Of a stretch of DNA of 52,649 bases, positions 50,934-52,649 are shown in pieces. The translations under genes were made by a program, and so were the position numbers. The notes below the pieces were generated by a model, which saw only the letters and a program-made list of their open reading frames with translations, had not been told where the DNA came from and searched no databases. The stretch is from an uncultured Prevotellaceae bacterium. Lineage in GTDB: Bacteria > Bacteroidota > Bacteroidia > Bacteroidales > Bacteroidaceae. Where the stretch lies: the NCBI GenBank assembly GCA_900316505.1, contig ONDH01000024.1:1-52649 (forward strand). Reading direction: 5' to 3'. Numbering within the stretch: position 1 is the first letter of the stretch; each line of letters begins with the position of its first letter.

Positions 50934-51066
50934 AACTCTAATCTCTAAACCCTAAACTCTTAACTCTCAACTCTTAACTCTCAACTCTAAACCCTCAACT
51001 CTAATCTCTAAACTCTCAACTCTCAACTCTAAACCCTAAACTCTAAACTCTAAACCCTCAGCTCTC
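50934..51066 (-). repeat. Heptamer array filling the recF-to-DciA spacer
   Basis: Nineteen seven-base units in unbroken phase; on the plus strand AACTCTA, AACTCTC, AACCCTA and close variants, so the coding strand reads TAGAGTT, GAGAGTT and TAGGGTT. It begins directly after the DciA-like start codon (50931-50933) and ends within the last codons of recF, covering the complete gap. Confidence 0.95.
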
Positions 51067-52152
51067 CACGTTCCCTCCTTCCACATGGAAAATCTTGTAA
51101 TCTCCCTGTGACCGTTCGAGAATCTTGTCAAGATGCTCGCGGTTGGTGTCAGTGATGAATATTTGTCCGAAAGCATCGCTTGCCACAAGGTTGACAATCT
51201 GTTCCACGCGCTGGGCATCGAGCTTGTCGAAAATGTCATCGAGCAGAAGTAGGGGAGTGGTTTTGCTGCCAGTGCGCTTGAGGAAATCAAATTGAGCAAG
51301 TTTCAGCGAAATCATGTACGTCTTGTTTTGTCCCTGCGAACCTTCTCGCTTGATGGGATAGCCGTCAAGAGTCATCTCCAATTCGTCCTTATGGATACCA
51401 TGCAGGGAAAAACCCATGATGCGGTCCTTCTGACGGTCGCGCTGGATGATGTCCAGCAGGGCACCTCGTTGGCAGTGACTCTTGTAATTGAGTGACACCG
51501 TTTCGTTGCCTTTTGAAATAAGACTGTAAAAATGTTGGAAGATGGGAATGAACTCCTCAATGAAAGCTTGGCGTTTCTGGTAGATGCGTTCCCCCTCTTC
51601 AGCCATCATCTCCTCATAGATACTGATGACTCCCGTATCAGGCTCATCTTCTGCCTTCAACATGGCGTTGCGCTGTTGCAGCGCCTTATTGTAAGCAGTG
51701 AGCGCAGTCATATATTCAGGGTCATATTGTGAGATGACGACGTCCATCAGTCGTCTGCGTTCCTCACTGCCTCCCGAAATAATGATGGAATCGTTGGGTG
51801 AAGCAATAATGATGGGCAGTAACCCGATGTGCTCCGTCAACCGTTTGTATTCCTTCTTGTTTCGCTTCACGTGCTTTTTCTGGTGCATCTTCATGCCGAT
51901 GGAGATGTCCTCTTCCACACCGTTCAAATCATAGACACCTTGCACCATCATCATCTCCTCTCCATGTCGCACGTTCATTGAGTCGATGCTGTTCGCTATG
52001 CTTTTGGTGAGGGAGAGAAAGTAGATGGCATCCAGCACATTGGTCTTTCCCTCGCCGTTCTGCCCCACAAAGCAGTTAATCTTCGGCGAGAACTCCAGTT
52101 CTGCAGCAGCGATGTTTCGATAGTTCAGTATGCTCAATCTTTTCAGAATCAT
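51058..52152 (-). CDS. recF: DNA replication/repair protein RecF
   Basis: SMC-like ATPase that directs RecOR to gaps and helps load RecA. In 364 residues: Walker A GQNGEGKTNVLDAIYFL (about 30), the signature region SGGSEERRRLMDVVISQYDPEYM, REGSQGQNKTYMISLKLAQF and Walker B LLLLDDIFDKLDAQR. The start MILKRLSILNYRNI is at the family position. Its promoter lies so close that the mRNA is probably leaderless. The final codons are inside the heptamer array. Confidence 0.96.
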   Translation of the reverse strand: MILKRLSILNYRNIAAAELEFSPKINCFVGQNGEGKTNVLDAIYFLSLTKSIANSIDSMNVRHGEEMMMVQGVYDLNGVEEDISIGMKMHQKKHVKRNKKEYKRLTEHIGLLPIIIASPNDSIIISGGSEERRRLMDVVISQYDPEYMTALTAYNKALQQRNAMLKAEDEPDTGVISIYEEMMAEEGERIYQKRQAFIEEFIPIFQHFYSLISKGNETVSLNYKSHCQRGALLDIIQRDRQKDRIMGFSLHGIHKDELEMTLDGYPIKREGSQGQNKTYMISLKLAQFDFLKRTGSKTTPLLLLDDIFDKLDAQRVEQIVNLVASDAFGQIFITDTNREHLDKILERSQGDYKIFHVEGGNVES

Positions 52153-52156
52153 GATG

Positions 52157-52188
52157 CAAAGTTACGTCAAGAAAAAGTGACTACCAAA
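52157..52188 (-). promoter_or_regulatory. Promoter of recF
   Basis: On the minus strand TTTG (52185-52188), a 20-base spacer and TAACTTTG (52157-52164). The ATG begins only five bases after the -7 element, where transcription itself should start. Confidence 0.7.
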
Positions 52189-52272
52189 AAAATCTAAGAA
52201 AAAATGAAATCCTTGTACTTTTGCAAACATTGTCCACAAATCTTGTACTATTCCAAAGGATGCAACTCGTTT

Positions 52273-52354
52273 GTGGGCAAGACTTACGTTCGTTTGTTAG
52301 CAAGACTTACGTTCGTTTGTGGGGAACACTTGCATGTGCGAGTGAGGGACACTT
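52273..52354. repeat. 23-bp tandem repeat, first array
   Basis: Units start at 52273, 52296, 52319 and 52342. The first two share AAGACTTACGTTCGTTT; the third and fourth are degenerate (GAACACTTGC, GGGACACTTG). The array is preceded by TGCAACTCGTTT (52261-52272), the same 12 bases that precede the second array, and runs into a heptamer array. Confidence 0.85.
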
Positions 52355-52403
52355 GTGTTTAGTGTTTAGGGTTTAGAGTTTAGGGTTCAGAGTTCGGAGT
52401 CTT
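52355..52403. repeat. Heptamer array (GTGTTTA / GGGTTTA type)
   Basis: Seven units in phase: GTGTTTA twice, GGGTTTA, GAGTTTA, GGGTTCA, GAGTTCG, GAGTCTT. The unit is close to that of the array at 11923. Confidence 0.85.
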
Positions 52404-52510
52404 TGCGGTGCGCGCTTCCGCTTGCCTGTCTCTCCCGTTTGGGTGAGTTGGAGGGACTCGTTTTCAACTGAATCCGCTGCAAAGTTACGGCGAGATGCTG
52501 GGCTGGCAAA

Positions 52511-52583
52511 AATATTCTCGAAAAATCGGAAAAAACGAGAACATTCTACGTTTTTGCCCTAAAATCGAGAATATTCTACGTTT
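52511..52583. repeat. CGAGAAYATTCTACGTTTT repeats with an inverted copy
   Basis: Two direct copies start at 52536 and 52566, exactly 30 bases apart. The inverse AATATTCTCG stands at 52511-52520, so the site can form a palindrome around CGGAAAAAA. It might bind a regulator or be part of a repeat element. Confidence 0.65.
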
Positions 52584-52595
52584 TGCAACTCGTTT

Positions 52596-52649
52596 GTGAG
52601 GGACACTTACGTTCGTTTACGGGCAAGACTTACGTTCGTTTGTGGGGAA
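52596..52649. repeat. 23-bp tandem repeat, second array (continues past the window)
   Basis: Units start at 52596, 52619 and 52642, with cores GACACTTACGTTCGTTT and AAGACTTACGTTCGTTT. The preceding bases TGCAACTCGTTT (52584-52595) are the same as before the first array, so both share a boundary. Confidence 0.85.

Larger units (their letters stand above)
52153..52649. other. Repeat-rich non-coding right end
   Basis: No gene seen in about 500 bases. It carries, in order, the recF promoter, a 23-bp array, a heptamer array, a unique stretch, a 30-bp-spaced pair of repeats and a second 23-bp array that runs off the window. Confidence 0.65.

Noticed and set aside
52273..52649. CRISPR array at the right end
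   Set aside because: The 23-base units have no spacers; the stretch between the two arrays is a single long unique region.

Overview
The window reads as a chromosomal segment from a Bacteroidales bacterium, most likely Prevotella-like (Prevotellaceae sensu lato). The support is: promoters of the Bacteroidetes type (TTTG, 19-20 bp, TAnnTTTG) before several genes; a tmRNA tag ending in YALAA; the nusB-yajC-ybbR-coaE-DUF5606 cluster; a bifunctional hisB in a hisGDCB operon; zapA next to rny; and a Wzi-type capsule assembly protein. No transposase, integrase, phage structural gene or CRISPR array was seen. The species call is inference.

Layout. 1-1932: AT-rich accessory DNA with one orphan gene resembling polymorphic-toxin immunity proteins, a gene remnant, palindromes and a 23-bp tandem repeat. 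1933-4430: tilS (minus), then tRNA-Cys and tmRNA (ssrA) from one strong promoter, then five further copies of the tmRNA 3' end, giving five terminator hairpins in a row. 4432-8344 (minus): a SPOR lipoprotein, an alanine/glycine:cation symporter and a CPA2 cation:proton antiporter. 8552-11922 (plus): YtxH / holin-like envelope genes, recR, a small membrane protein and a family 2 glycosyltransferase. 12030-16361: hisG-hisD-hisC-hisB. 16448-20414: a DUF4380 protein and two secreted esterases, suggesting plant polysaccharide or ester metabolism. 20614-23948 (minus): DUF5606, coaE, ybbR, yajC, nusB. 24196-27902: a PUR-domain protein, bL25 with a structured leader, pth, an S4 RNA-binding protein, and pepT.

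28113-44026 is an exopolysaccharide/capsule locus with a near-complete Wzx/Wzy assembly line. It holds a WcaJ-type initiating transferase, a six-SLBB Wza-like exporter, three GT4 glycosyltransferases, a putative further transferase, a Wzz co-polymerase, a Wzx flippase, an EpsG-like polymerase and the Wzi protein. On the opposite strand inside it are a second, MraY/WecA-type initiating transferase and a secreted beta-helix protein. 44048-47207 (minus) carries rny, a candidate 6S-like RNA, zapA, a ZapB-like coiled coil and an unknown gene. 47574-52152 carries upp, a CNNM/CBS protein, tcdA, a DciA-like protein and recF. The window ends in repeat-rich non-coding DNA.

The most striking signal is not a gene. 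At least ten intergenic spacers consist of tandem units with a strict 7-base period, but the unit differs by locus (GTTTAGG, TGGTACA, ATCGTAC, GTGAAAA, CTAAAAG, AACTCTC and others). Some arrays exactly fill the gap between two genes: recF to the DciA-like gene, and hisG to hisD. Two form inverted repeats around a shared core related to TTACCYGCCATTCGG. A second family with a 23-base period lies near both ends of the window. Together with the ssrA terminator array, these point to active short-repeat generation in spacers of this genome; the mechanism is unknown and the interpretation is inference.
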